Shown here piece after piece: positions 39,995 to 50,300 of a DNA stretch of 64,000 nucleotides. The notes under the pieces were generated by a model. It worked only from the letters and a program-made list of their open reading frames with translations, made no database searches and was not told the origin of the DNA. How positions within the stretch are numbered: position 1 is the first letter of the stretch; each line of letters opens with the position of its first letter. The DNA comes from Acidaminococcus hominis. GTDB lineage: Bacteria; Bacillota; Negativicutes; Acidaminococcales; Acidaminococcaceae. Both the position numbers and the translations under genes were made by a program. The DNA lies in the NCBI RefSeq assembly GCF_900291475.1, contig NZ_OLMM01000004.1, positions 186,001-250,000 of the forward strand, written 5' to 3'.

Positions 39995-42064
39995 TTACAG
40001 AGCAGCTTTTCTGGACAGGTTCATCCGGCCCTTGCTGTCGATTTCCACCAGTTTCACGACGATTTCGTCGCCGACGCTGACCACGTCTTCCACCTTTTCC
40101 ACCCGTTCCTTGGCCAGTTGGGAAATGTGTACCAGACCTTCACGGCCGGGCATGAATTCCACAAATGCGCCGAAGTTCATGATGCGGGTTACCTTACCGG
40201 TGTAGATCTTGCCCACTTCCGGTTCAGCAGTAATGCCTTTGATGGTGGCAATGGCCTTGTCAGCAGATTCGGAGTTCACGGCTGCAATGTAAACAGTACC
40301 ATCGTCTTCGATATCGATCTTGGCACCCGTTTCTTCCACAATCTTCTTGATTACCTTGCCCCCAGGTCCAATGATATCTTTGATCTTGTCCGGGTTCACC
40401 TTCAGGGTGGTAATCTTGGGAGCGTACTTCTTCAGTTCCTTGCGGGGTTCGGAGATGCATTCCAGCATCTTGCCCAGGATGAAGGCACGGCCTTTTTTGG
40501 CTTGGGCCAGGGCTTGCTGGAAGATTTCCTTGTTGATGCCGTCAATCTTGATATCCATCTGGATGGCGGTAATGCCTTTGGCAGTACCAGCAACCTTAAA
40601 GTCCATATCGCCCAGCGCATCTTCCAGCCCTTGGATATCGGTGAGGATGGTGAAGTGTTCGCCTTCCTTGACCAGACCCATGGCTACGCCGGAAACCGGA
40701 GCCTTAATGGGCACGCCGGCATCCATCAGGGACAGGGTGCTGGCGCAGACGCTGGCCATGGAGGAGGAACCGTTGGATTCCAGCACTTCAGATACCAGCC
40801 GAATGGTGTACGGGAATTCTTCTTCAGAAGGGATTACCGGCAGCAGACCCCGTTCTGCCAGGGCGCCGTGACCAATTTCCCGTCTGCCCGGGGAACGCAG
40901 GGGTTTGGTTTCGCCTACGCTGTAGGGCGGGAAGTTGTAGTGATGGATGTACCGTTTTACCAGTTCGGTACCCAGTCCGTCCAAGGTCTGGGCTTCCCGC
41001 AGGGGAGCCAGAGCCAGGCAGTTCAGTACCTGGGTCTGTCCACGGGTGAACAGGCTGCAGCCATGAGGCCGAGCCAGAAGACCTACTTCACAGCTGATGG
41101 GACGTACTTCATCCAAAGCACGGCCATCGGGACGAATCTTGTCCACGGAAATGGTATGGCGCACTACCGCTTTGATGAGCTTTTGGGTAATGTAGGCTAC
41201 ATCTACGGCGTTGTCCGGATACAGTTCGCTGAAATGTTCAGCGATTTCCATTTTTACTTCATCCACCATTTTTTCCCGATGGAGCTTGTCCGCATCCATC
41301 AGGGCAGCCTTCAGTTTGTCTTCGCCGTACAGGCGGATTTCTTCCACCAGTTCAGCAGGAGGCGTGTAAACGGGCACTTCCATCTTGGGTTTGCCCACTT
41401 CAGCCTGAATTTTTTCTTGGAATTCAACCAGTTTCTTGATTTCCCCATGGGCGAACCAAATGGCGTCCAGCATGGTTTCTTCAGAAACTTCCTTGGCACC
41501 AGCTTCTACCATCAAAATGGCATCCTTGGTACCAGCCACACACAGGTTCATTTCGCTGACCGCAGCCTGTTCTACCGTGGGGTTCACGATGAACTGGCCA
41601 TCAATCAGGCCCACCCGAACACCTGCAATGGGGCCTTCGAAGGGAATATCGGAAATGGACAGGGCGCAGGAAGCACCAATCATAGCCGGAATGTCCGGAG
41701 CATTGTCGGGATCCACGGAAACGGCAGTGGCCACAATCTGTACGTCGTTGTGGTAGCCTTCCGGGAACATGGGACGAATGGGGCGGTCAATCAGACGGGA
41801 AGTCAGGATGGCCGTTTCTGCCGGGCGTCCTTCTCTCCGTAAAAAGCCTCCGGGAATCTTGCCCACGGCGTACATCTTTTCTTCAAAGTCCACCGTCAGC
41901 GGGAAAAAGTCAACGCCTTCCCGAGGGGTATCCGTCCCGGTGACGGCCACTACTACAGCCGTATCGCCGTAACGCACCAATACAGAACCATTGGCCTGCT
42001 TGGCAATTTTGCCGGTTTCAATCGTGAGAGTTCTTCCTCCCAGGTCCGTGCTAAATGTATGCAT
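39995..42064 (-). CDS. pnp: Polyribonucleotide nucleotidyltransferase (PNPase)
   Basis: 689 aa, full length: two RNase PH domains ([52 protein letters not shown]), then KH ([20 protein letters not shown]) and S1 ([20 protein letters not shown]) domains. It is a phosphorolytic 3'-5' exoribonuclease of the degradosome. ATG 42064 gives the better spacing from AAGGAGG; an ATG nine bases upstream touches that site. Unusually, rpsO is not directly upstream. Confidence 0.97.
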   Translation of the reverse strand: MHTFSTDLGGRTLTIETGKIAKQANGSVLVRYGDTAVVVAVTGTDTPREGVDFFPLTVDFEEKMYAVGKIPGGFLRREGRPAETAILTSRLIDRPIRPMFPEGYHNDVQIVATAVSVDPDNAPDIPAMIGASCALSISDIPFEGPIAGVRVGLIDGQFIVNPTVEQAAVSEMNLCVAGTKDAILMVEAGAKEVSEETMLDAIWFAHGEIKKLVEFQEKIQAEVGKPKMEVPVYTPPAELVEEIRLYGEDKLKAALMDADKLHREKMVDEVKMEIAEHFSELYPDNAVDVAYITQKLIKAVVRHTISVDKIRPDGRALDEVRPISCEVGLLARPHGCSLFTRGQTQVLNCLALAPLREAQTLDGLGTELVKRYIHHYNFPPYSVGETKPLRSPGRREIGHGALAERGLLPVIPSEEEFPYTIRLVSEVLESNGSSSMASVCASTLSLMDAGVPIKAPVSGVAMGLVKEGEHFTILTDIQGLEDALGDMDFKVAGTAKGITAIQMDIKIDGINKEIFQQALAQAKKGRAFILGKMLECISEPRKELKKYAPKITTLKVNPDKIKDIIGPGGKVIKKIVEETGAKIDIEDDGTVYIAAVNSESADKAIATIKGITAEPEVGKIYTGKVTRIMNFGAFVEFMPGREGLVHISQLAKERVEKVEDVVSVGDEIVVKLVEIDSKGRMNLSRKAAL

Positions 42065-42109
42065 CCTCTGCATCCTCCTTATGTTACACTCTTGACATGT
42101 ATGTAAAAT

Positions 42110-42139
42110 ATTATACTACAGAAGTTGGAAAAACTACAA
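42110..42139 (-). promoter_or_regulatory. Promoter of pnp
   Basis: Minus strand: TTGTAG (42139-42134), 18-bp spacer, TATAAT (42115-42110). Confidence 0.7.
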
Positions 42140-42179
42140 TAAAAATCCCAGAAAGGTTCCCCCAGCAGTTGTGAAAAAG

Positions 42180-42218
42180 CCTGCACCCTGGGCGCCAGCG
42201 GCAGCACCAGAATGCAGG
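42180..42218 (-). terminator. Terminator of the flavodiiron protein gene
   Basis: CCTGCA..CTGG pairs with CCAG..TGCAGG around a GC-rich loop; on the minus strand the stem is followed by CTTTTTC. Confidence 0.7.
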
Positions 42219-42273
42219 TGTACTTATTTGGGTATTTGGTTTTTCCCAGGGTTCTGCGGCAACTAGTCCGGGC

Positions 42274-43461
42274 CTACTCCAGCAGGGCTTTCACCAGGGC
42301 CGGCACCTTGGCAAAATCTTCTTCCGCCGGGTTCCACTGAGATCTCACTTCCGGCTCTACCACCTTAAAGCCAGCGTCCTTCAGTTTTTCCTTGAGGATC
42401 TTGACGCTTTCCCCGCTCCAGCCATAGCAGCCAAACGCAGCGCCTTTCTTGTTCTTGAATTTCAGCTGCTTCAGGAAGGCCAGCCAGCCGGAAACGCTGG
42501 AGAGAATGTCGTTGCTCACCGTGGGAAAGCCTACGGCAATGGCCTTGGATTTGAATACTTCCGTCATCACTTCGTTCTTGTCCGACTTGGCAATGTTGAA
42601 CAGCTTCACCACCGTATCCGGGCTCTGGCGGGCAATTTCCCGGGCGATTTCGTGGGCAAGCTTGGTAGTACCTTCCCACATGGTATCGTAGGCAATGGTC
42701 ACCCGGTTTTCCTGGTACTGGGCAGCCCACTGGCCGTATTTCTCCACAATCTGCAGAGGGTTGTCCCGCCAAATGGCCCCATGGGCAGGGGCAATCATAT
42801 CAATCTGGATGCCCAGGCCGGCAATTTCCTTCAGCTTGTTGGTCACCAGCGGAGAGAAGGGATTCAGAATGTTGGCGTAGTATTTCATGGCTTCCTTCAT
42901 CAGGAGGCATTGGTTGGCTTTGTCATTGAACATTTCTTCTACGGCAAAGTGCTGGCCAAAGGCGTCCATGGAAAACAGGATGTTGTCCCCAGTGAGATAG
43001 GTGGCCATGGAATCCGGCCAGTGGAGCATTTTCATTTCCACGAAAATCAGTTTCTTGCCATTTCCCACGTCCAGGGAATCCCCGGTTTTCACCACGTGGA
43101 AATCCCAGCCCCGGTCTCCGTATTGGCCCTTGATGCTGTTTACGGCATTGGCGGTGCAGTAGATGGGCGTTCCAGGAATTTCTTCCATCAGGGCCGTCAG
43201 CGCCCCGGAATGGTCCACTTCCCCATGGTTCATGACGATAAAGTCAATCTTGTGAAGGTTCACGGCCTTTTTCAGGCTTTCCACGAATTCGAACCGATGG
43301 GGCGCCCACACCGTATCCACCAGCACGGTCTTTTCTTCTTCAATCAGATAGGCATTTTGGCTGGAACCATTCATGATGGAATAATCGTCCCCGTGGAAAT
43401 GTTCCAGTTCCCAGTCGATATAGCCTACCCAGCTGACATTGTTTTTTACCTGCTTTTTCAT
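42274..43461 (-). CDS. fprA: A-type flavodiiron protein (oxygen/nitric oxide reductase)
   Basis: 395 aa. The metallo-beta-lactamase-like half has the diiron ligands H79-x-E81-x-D83-H84 (NHGEVDHSG), H147 (MLHWPD), D166 (FSMDAFGQH) and H227 (APAHGAIW). The flavodoxin half follows (VTIAYDTMWEGTTKLAHEIA). No rubredoxin or other extra domain is attached. Such proteins reduce O2 to water or NO to N2O in the cytoplasm of anaerobes. The gene is divergent from a Crp/Fnr regulator, with a good promoter and a 17-bp palindrome between, so it is likely controlled by that regulator. Confidence 0.94.
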   Translation of the reverse strand: MKKQVKNNVSWVGYIDWELEHFHGDDYSIMNGSSQNAYLIEEEKTVLVDTVWAPHRFEFVESLKKAVNLHKIDFIVMNHGEVDHSGALTALMEEIPGTPIYCTANAVNSIKGQYGDRGWDFHVVKTGDSLDVGNGKKLIFVEMKMLHWPDSMATYLTGDNILFSMDAFGQHFAVEEMFNDKANQCLLMKEAMKYYANILNPFSPLVTNKLKEIAGLGIQIDMIAPAHGAIWRDNPLQIVEKYGQWAAQYQENRVTIAYDTMWEGTTKLAHEIAREIARQSPDTVVKLFNIAKSDKNEVMTEVFKSKAIAVGFPTVSNDILSSVSGWLAFLKQLKFKNKKGAAFGCYGWSGESVKILKEKLKDAGFKVVEPEVRSQWNPAEEDFAKVPALVKALLE

Positions 43462-43522
43462 ACTGCTCTCCTCCTAAATCCTCTTACCTGCTGCCATTAT
43501 AAAACGCTTATCAATACGCCCT

Positions 43523-43551
43523 ATCATACGGGATTTCTTGTTTTTCTGCAA
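43523..43551 (-). promoter_or_regulatory. Promoter of the flavodiiron protein gene
   Basis: Minus strand: TTGCAG (43551-43546), 17-bp spacer, TATGAT (43528-43523). The palindrome 43552-43568 touches the upstream side of the -35, a class II-like activator position. Confidence 0.75.
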
Positions 43552-43568
43552 TCAGTATAGTACACTGA
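43552..43568. promoter_or_regulatory. 17-bp palindrome between fprA and the Crp/Fnr gene
   Basis: TCAGTATAGTACACTGA is nearly a perfect inverted repeat (TCAGT.TA.TA.ACTGA). It overlaps the possible -10 (TACACT, 43561-43566) of the regulator gene and adjoins the -35 of fprA. A binding site of the encoded regulator is likely by position. Confidence 0.6.
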
Positions 43569-43610
43569 AACTATTATTTATGTTGGAAAACAAACAAACA
43601 TGGAGGAATT

Positions 43611-44285
43611 ATGGAAGATTACACAAAAAAGCTCCAAAATCACGCCCTGTTTAAAGGCATCAAGCCGGAAGAAAGCAAAATTTTAATGGGCTGCCTGGGC
43701 CCCCGGCACTGCCGGAAAAAAGCCGATGAATACATTCTCCGGGCCGGGGAACCCACCCAGGAAATGGGCCTGGTGCTGTCCGGCTCCGTCATAGCCATCC
43801 AGGAAGACCTGTGGGGCCACCGCCATATTATGACCCGGATTGGCGCCGGGGATATTTTCGCCGAGCCCTTTGCCGCCGTACCGGGCAGTCTGCTGAATGC
43901 CAGCGTAGTGGCCGCAGAGGACTGCGAACTGCTGTTTCTGAACGTCAGCCGGCTGCTCACCTCCTGCCAGGCTGCCTGCGCTTTCCACAACCGGCTGATT
44001 CAAAACCTGGTAGCCATTTTGGGCCGCAAGACCATGGTTTTCAACGAAAAGCTCACCCATCTCAGCAAACGGACCACCCGGGAAAAACTCCTGTCCTACC
44101 TGTCCTCCCAGGTCCTCCAAAAGGGCAGCCTATCCTTTGCCATCCCCTACGACCGGCAGCAGCTGGCGGATTATCTCTGCGTAGAACGGGCCGCCATGTC
44201 CACCGAACTGTCCAAGCTGCAAAAAGAAGGCATCCTCCAGTACCACAAAAACCATTTCGTCCTGAAAAAGCTGGAGGAGGAATAG
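43611..44285 (+). CDS. Crp/Fnr family transcriptional regulator
   Basis: 224 aa: N-terminal cyclic-nucleotide-binding-type barrel (EYILRAGEPTQEMGLVLSGS, GAGDIFAEPFAAVPGSLLNA), long dimer helix (about residues 120-150), and C-terminal winged helix (SFAIPYDRQQLADYLCVERA AMSTELSKLQ). Cysteines at 28 and 34 plus others could sense redox, but the FNR cluster pattern is not present. GGAGGAATT precedes the ATG. Divergence from fprA suggests a response to oxygen, NO or peroxide (inference). Confidence 0.9.
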   Translation: MEDYTKKLQNHALFKGIKPEESKILMGCLGPRHCRKKADEYILRAGEPTQEMGLVLSGSVIAIQEDLWGHRHIMTRIGAGDIFAEPFAAVPGSLLNASVVAAEDCELLFLNVSRLLTSCQAACAFHNRLIQNLVAILGRKTMVFNEKLTHLSKRTTREKLLSYLSSQVLQKGSLSFAIPYDRQQLADYLCVERAAMSTELSKLQKEGILQYHKNHFVLKKLEEE

Positions 44286-44316
44286 CCGCCAGTTGGCCCC
44301 ACCGCCCACAAAAAGA

Positions 44317-44341
44317 CCCCAGAGCCGTTTTGGTTCTGGGG
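44317..44341. terminator. Bidirectional terminator between the Crp/Fnr gene and autotransporter 1
   Basis: CCCCAGAGCC pairs with GGTTCTGGGG around a 5-nt loop; T-runs follow on both strands. A closely related hairpin lies behind the second autotransporter at 52838-52863. Confidence 0.85.
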
Positions 44342-44360
44342 TTCTTTTTTGTTATTCCTT

Positions 44361-47300
44361 TTAGAAGTGGTACTGGGCGCCCACACTGAACTGGGTGCCT
44401 TTCTGCTTGCCGATCCATTGGGTAACGCGTACATCGGCGCTCCAGGGATTTTCCTTGCTGGCCTTGCTGATCCAGCCCAGTTCCACCATACCGCTGCTGC
44501 CCTTCACATCGGGGCTCAGGGTATGCATATCGTGGTAGGCTGCCCGGGCACTGCTGCCGAACTCGTAGTCCCAGGCCAGGCCGCCATACAGGCTCTGGCT
44601 GCTTCCATAATTCCGGGTCCAGCGGGTGCCAATCCGGCTGCGGTAGGAGTTCACGCTGTCGAATTCGTAGGGTGCACTGCCCAGGCTGCTGTGCAGGTGG
44701 GTTTCCGCACTGTTCATATGGGTGTAGAAGAACCGGGCGTATACGTCCAGGCTATCCTTGTCCGTCAGCTGGAACTCCCGGCCGGTGCCCATATGGGCCG
44801 CCGTATACGTATGATCCAGGTCATAGCTGGCCCGGTAGCCTGCAATAACGCCGCTGTAGTCCCCCTGGGTGTGCCCCACCCGGAAGCTGCCTTCGGTGTA
44901 CAGGCCGTTGGCGTTCTCCTGGCGTGCCAGGAGGCCGGCCCCGTAGTACGTATTCTGTCCATCTCCCCGGGTACCGTCGTCCAGGTGGCTGGTATAATTG
45001 CCATTGCCATATTCCACAAAGGGCATGATAAGGGCGGTATGCTGCCCGCTCTTTAGCTGCCGGGCAAAACCCAGCTCGGCGTTCATGCCATGGTTTTTCA
45101 CATAGGAACCGGTTTCGTACCGCAGGCTGCTGGCGCCCATTGCCGCAAACAGCTGGTACTCCCCGCTGCCGTCCTGGTTCTGGCCGGCCAGCAGGCTTTG
45201 GTTCACCATAAAGTCCCCGGCATTGTTCAGCATACCCAGGGCTGCTTCCTGGGTTTCCACCAGGCTCTTGGTCTGGGCGTTCAAATGGGGGCCCGCCGGT
45301 TGGCTGGAATTGCCATTATCGGTGCTGCCGTTAATGCGCTGGCCGCCCAGGATGGCCGTAATGCTGTCCGCGGTATATTCCAGGGACAGATTTCTTTGGG
45401 CAAAGCCCGCATCGGTCAGGAGGCCGTACGCAGCCGTGTCCACCCCGGTAATGCCGTTGCTGTCGGTGAGCAGGGTAATCTCCGCCCCTTCAGGCAGGGT
45501 AGTGGCATCGGCAATCCCCGCCTTCACGGAGGCACCGGTAATATCTGCGGTGCCTGTAACGGTGAGCAGGGTGGCATTGGCTGCCGCATCAGCAGGAATG
45601 TAGAAATTGAGGTTTTGGAAATTGCTGAGGCCGGCGACGGTATTGCCCGTGGTATAGACGTTCAGGGTATTGTCGCTGCTGCTCAGGCTTTCGGCAGTGG
45701 CCGCTTCCGCAGCCGTTACAGCCAGAAGGGAAACACCCGTTTCTGCCGCCGCAGCGGTGACGCCGTAGCCGCCGTTCAGGCTGGCCGCCGTGAGATCGCC
45801 GCCGTAGACGTTGACCGTGTTGCCGCTGGCTGTCCCGTTATTCGTATAGCCGCCATAAACCGTACCGCTGACCGTGCCGCCCTTCAGGGTGACGACATTT
45901 TGCGTGGCGTCGCCGCTGTCCGTATAACCGCCGTAGACACTGCCGGTGACAGTCCCCTGGTTGACGGTGACCGTGTTTTCGCTGGCCAGGCCCTGGGTCG
46001 TATAGCCGCCGTAGAGACTCGTCGTGCTGGTTGTCCCAGTTTGCGCCAGAGCCAGGAGGCGCAGGCCGTGCAGGGTGGTCGTGCCAGTTGTGGTTGTGCC
46101 CAGAGTACCGCCGTTGATGACGACGTGGTTGCCAATGGCCGAGCCGTCGGTGGTGGCCCCGCCATAGACGCTGCCGCTGACCGTACCGGCCTCGACGGTA
46201 ACGCTGTTGCCGCCGTCCGCCGTGCCCACGTCGCCGCTGGTGCTCTGGCCGCCGTAAACGCTGCCCGAGACCGTTGCGGTGGTGGTATTTCCTGTGGTAT
46301 CGGTGGCCGCCTTGAGGGTGACGCTGTTGCCAGTGGCTGTGCCGCTGGCCGTAGCTGCGCCGTAGACACTGCCGCTGACAGTCCCTGCGGCCAGGGTGAC
46401 GCTGTTGCCCCCGCTGGTGGTGCCCACGTTGCCGCTTTCGGTTTGGGCGCCGTAAACATTGCCCGTGACGGTGCTGGTGGTAATCGTGCCGTCTGAGGTG
46501 GTTCCCGTGGTCAGGGCCACCTGGTTGCCGGTAATGCTGCCGCTGGTGGTATAGCCGCCGCTGACGCCGCCTACGGTGCCGCCGCTGACGGTGACGCTGT
46601 TGTGGGATACGGCTTCTACGACGCTCAGGCCATTGGTGCTGTCGTTGTAGCCGCCGTAAACCGTCGTTTCTATGTCGCCGCCGGTGACACTAACCGTGTT
46701 GCCGCTGGTGTCGCCTAGGTAATCCGTTTGGAAGGTATCGTACTTCTGGGTTTTGGAGTCAGTTTGGGAAGTGATTTCCACATTGGCTGCTGTACCAATG
46801 GTGAGCAGAACCGACTTGCCGTCAGCGCCCCTCATGAGGGTAAAGCCGCTGGTGGCAAAACCCGCATCCACCAGGTTGCCAAAGGTGACGCTGTCGAGGC
46901 CTTTGAGCGTATCCGCTGTGAGGAGGTTGATGAGCGTCGTGCCTGTGTAGTCGTTGATATTGGCCACAGCGGCGCTGATGACGGAATCCGTCACGTCCGC
47001 CGTGCCCGTCACGGTGAGCATGGTACTGCCCGCTGCGGTGGCTGCCGGAACGTAGAAATTGATATTCTGGAAACTGCCCAGGTTTTGGACGGTATTCCCT
47101 ACGGTGTAGACGTTTAAGGTATTGTTGGAAACGGAACTGCCGGAGCCGCCGTAAAGGCTGGCGCCAGACACATCCGTACTGTACAGGTTGATGACGTTGC
47201 CCTCCACGGAACCGTTTTCGGTGTAGCCGCCATAGATGACGCCGGAGACCGTACCGCCCAGGAGGTTCAGCGTATTGTTATTGATGGTGCCGTAATCGTC

Positions 47301-50300
47301 ACTGTCACTATAACCGCCGTAAATACCCTTTGTCAGGGTGCCGCCGTTTACAGTCACCGTATTGAACGTAGCCGCACTGCCCTTAGCGCCGTAGACCGTT
47401 CCGGCAATAGTCCCGCTGTTTACCGTGACTGCGTTATTATAGGCAGTCCTACTGACGCTGGCGCCCAGGACCTCACCGGTGATTGCAGGACCGGCTGTGC
47501 CGTCCGCGCCAAGGGTAACCAGATTGCCGGAGGCTCTCCTCCCGTAAGCGCCTGTGACGGAGCCGTTCAGGGTCCCTGCTGCAATCGTAACCGTGTTATT
47601 GTTTACAGCCTCGCTGTCGCTATAGGCGCCGTACACGTCTCCCAGGCTGCCTCCCGTAACAGTGACTTGGTTTTCCCCAGTATCGTAGAGGTAGCTCTTT
47701 TTAAAATCCCCATAAGAGGCAGTAAGGCCGTGGGTGGTAATCGTCACGTCATCGCCGGGCAAAGGCCCATTGGGGTCCGTGCCGAGGGTGAGGTACACGG
47801 CTGTGCCGCCAGCGTCCTTGGAAAGGTAGAAACTGGTCGTCGCAAAGCCCGCGTCCGTCAAGGTGCCCAGGGCCGCACTCTTTAGGCCTGTAATGCCCTG
47901 TGCGTCCGTCAGAAGCGTAATGACGTCGCCGTCTGTGAGCTGCGTCAGGTCTGAAATACCGGCCTGGATGGCAGCGTCCGTTACGTCGGCCGAACCTGTG
48001 ATGGTGAGCATGGTGTCGCCCTTTACGGCCGTAGCTGGCACGTAGAAATTCAGGTTCTGGAAGCCGCCCAGATTTTGGACCGTATTGCCTACGGTGTAGA
48101 CGTTCAGGGTATTATTATCAACGGAACCGCCATAGCCGCCGTAGAGGCTGGCACCGGACACGTCCGTGCTGTACAGGTTGATCACGTTGCTGCCCACAGA
48201 GCCATTTTCCGAGTAGCCACCATAGATGTTCCCGCTTACGGTACCGGCGTTCAGGTTGATGACGTTTTCGTCGACAGAGCCGCCGCTGGTGCTGTAACCG
48301 CCGTAGATGCCGTTGGTAATAGAGCCGCCGTTTACAGCGATGGTGCTCTGAGTGACCGTTGCGGCCTGGCCGCCGTAGACTGCGCCGCCCACAGAGCCGC
48401 TAGAAACAGTGACCGTGTTGCCGCTGGTAATGCCCGTACCGTCATAGGCGTAGAGATCCCCTGTAATGGTCGGTCCGTCCGTACCTGCTGCACCGAGGGT
48501 GACCGTATTATTCGTACCGCTGCTGCCGCCAAAGGCGCCGTAGACGGACGCGTCCACCGTGCCCGCAGAGACAGCGACCGTATTATCTGAGGTCTCGACC
48601 CCACTGGCGTAAGCGCCGTAGAGATTCGTTGCAAAAGTACTGCCCGTAATCGTAACCGTGTTGCCCTTCGTATTGGCGAGATACTCCGTGTCGTAGTCCG
48701 GATAGGCCGAGGTCAGGCCATTGGTCACGATAGACACATAATCGGTGGGCTTTGTGCCAATGGTCAGGATGATGGAGTTCCCGTCCTTACTCTTGGTGAG
48801 ATAATAGCCCGTCTGGGCAAAGCCGCTGTCCGTGAGAGTGCCTACGGCAGCAGATTTCAGGCCCGTCAGGCCATTATCGTCCGTCAGGAGCGTGATGACC
48901 GTGCCTTCTGTGTAACCTGTCAGGTCTGCAATGCCCGCTTTAATGGCCGTGTTCGTGATATCCGCTGTACCTGTGACGGTAAGCATGGTGGCATCGGCCG
49001 TGGTCTTGGCCGTATCGGGGATATAGAAATTGATATTCTGGAAATTGCCGATATTCGCCACACTGTTGCCCAGGGTATAGACGTTCAGGGTGTTATTGGT
49101 AAATTCAGAGCCCGTGCCGCCGCCCCCGTAGAGGCTGGCACCGGACACGTCCGTGCTGTACAGGTTGATCGTGTTGCCGCTGGCTGAGCCGCTTTCGGAG
49201 CTGCCGGCGTAGACGCTCCCCTTGACAGTGCTGCCCTGGAGGTTTACCGTATTGGAACCTACGGAAGCGCTTACCCCGTAGGCGCCATAGACGTCGCCGG
49301 TGACGGTGCCGCCCGAGAGGGTGACCGTGTTATTATCCACAACGCCGCCATTGCTATTACTGCTATAGGCGCCGTAGATATTGCCTACAGAGCCGCCGCT
49401 GACCGTAACCGTATTGTACGTTGCCGTATCGGTCTTGGCACCGTAGATCGTGCCGCCTACAGAGCCGCTGGCTACGCTCACTGCGTCAAAGCTGGACACC
49501 CCGGTGCCGTCATAGGCGTAAACATTTCCTGTAATGGTTGGCCCGTCCGTGCCGCTGGTGCCCAGAGTGACGATATTGCTGCCGCCGCCTGTACCGCCGG
49601 AGGCGCCGTAGACCGAGGCCTGCACCGTACCGGCCGTGATGGTAACCTTATTGTCGCCTGTGTCGCCGCTGGTGGCCTTGGCGCCATAGATGTCCCCGGC
49701 AAAGGTGCCGCCTGTAAGGGTGACGCTGTTTTGCTGCTGGCTGGAAAGATAGTCCGTCTGGTAATCCGGATACGACGCCGTATTGCCATTCGTGACGATG
49801 GTAACGTAATCCGTCGGTTTCTCGCCAATGGTGAGGACGATGGCTTTGCCATCCCGGGACTTGGTGAGATAGAAACCTGCCTGGGCAAAACCCGCATCCG
49901 TAATGGTGCCTACCATGGCACTGGTAAGGCCCGTAAGCCCATTGGCATCCGTCAGGAGCGTGATCACCGTGCCGTCCGCATAGCCTGTCAGGTCTTCTAT
50001 GCCCGCCTTAATGGCTGTATTCGTGATGTCTGCGGTATCCGTGACGGTGAGCATCGTAGCGTTTTCTGTGCTTTTGGCCGTATCGGGAATATAGAAATTG
50101 ATATTCTGGAAGCCGCCCAGGTTCACCACACTGTTGCCCAAGGTATAGACGTTCAGGGTATTGGTGTCCATGCCCGAGCCCGTTCCGGCCGCGCCGTAAA
50201 GGCTGGCGCCCGATACGTCGGTACCTTTCAGGTTGATGTTATTGTCGCCCAGGGAGCCGTTTTCGGAATAGCCGCCGTAAATAGCGCCGGAGACTTTGCC

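Noticed and set aside
45090-46496. Large plus-strand frames opposite the autotransporter genes (also 49731-51887 and 54939-57104)
   Set aside because: They mirror the Gly/Thr-rich repeat coding of the minus strand, lack start signals, and have no recognisable domains; the minus strand has signal peptide and barrel in frame.
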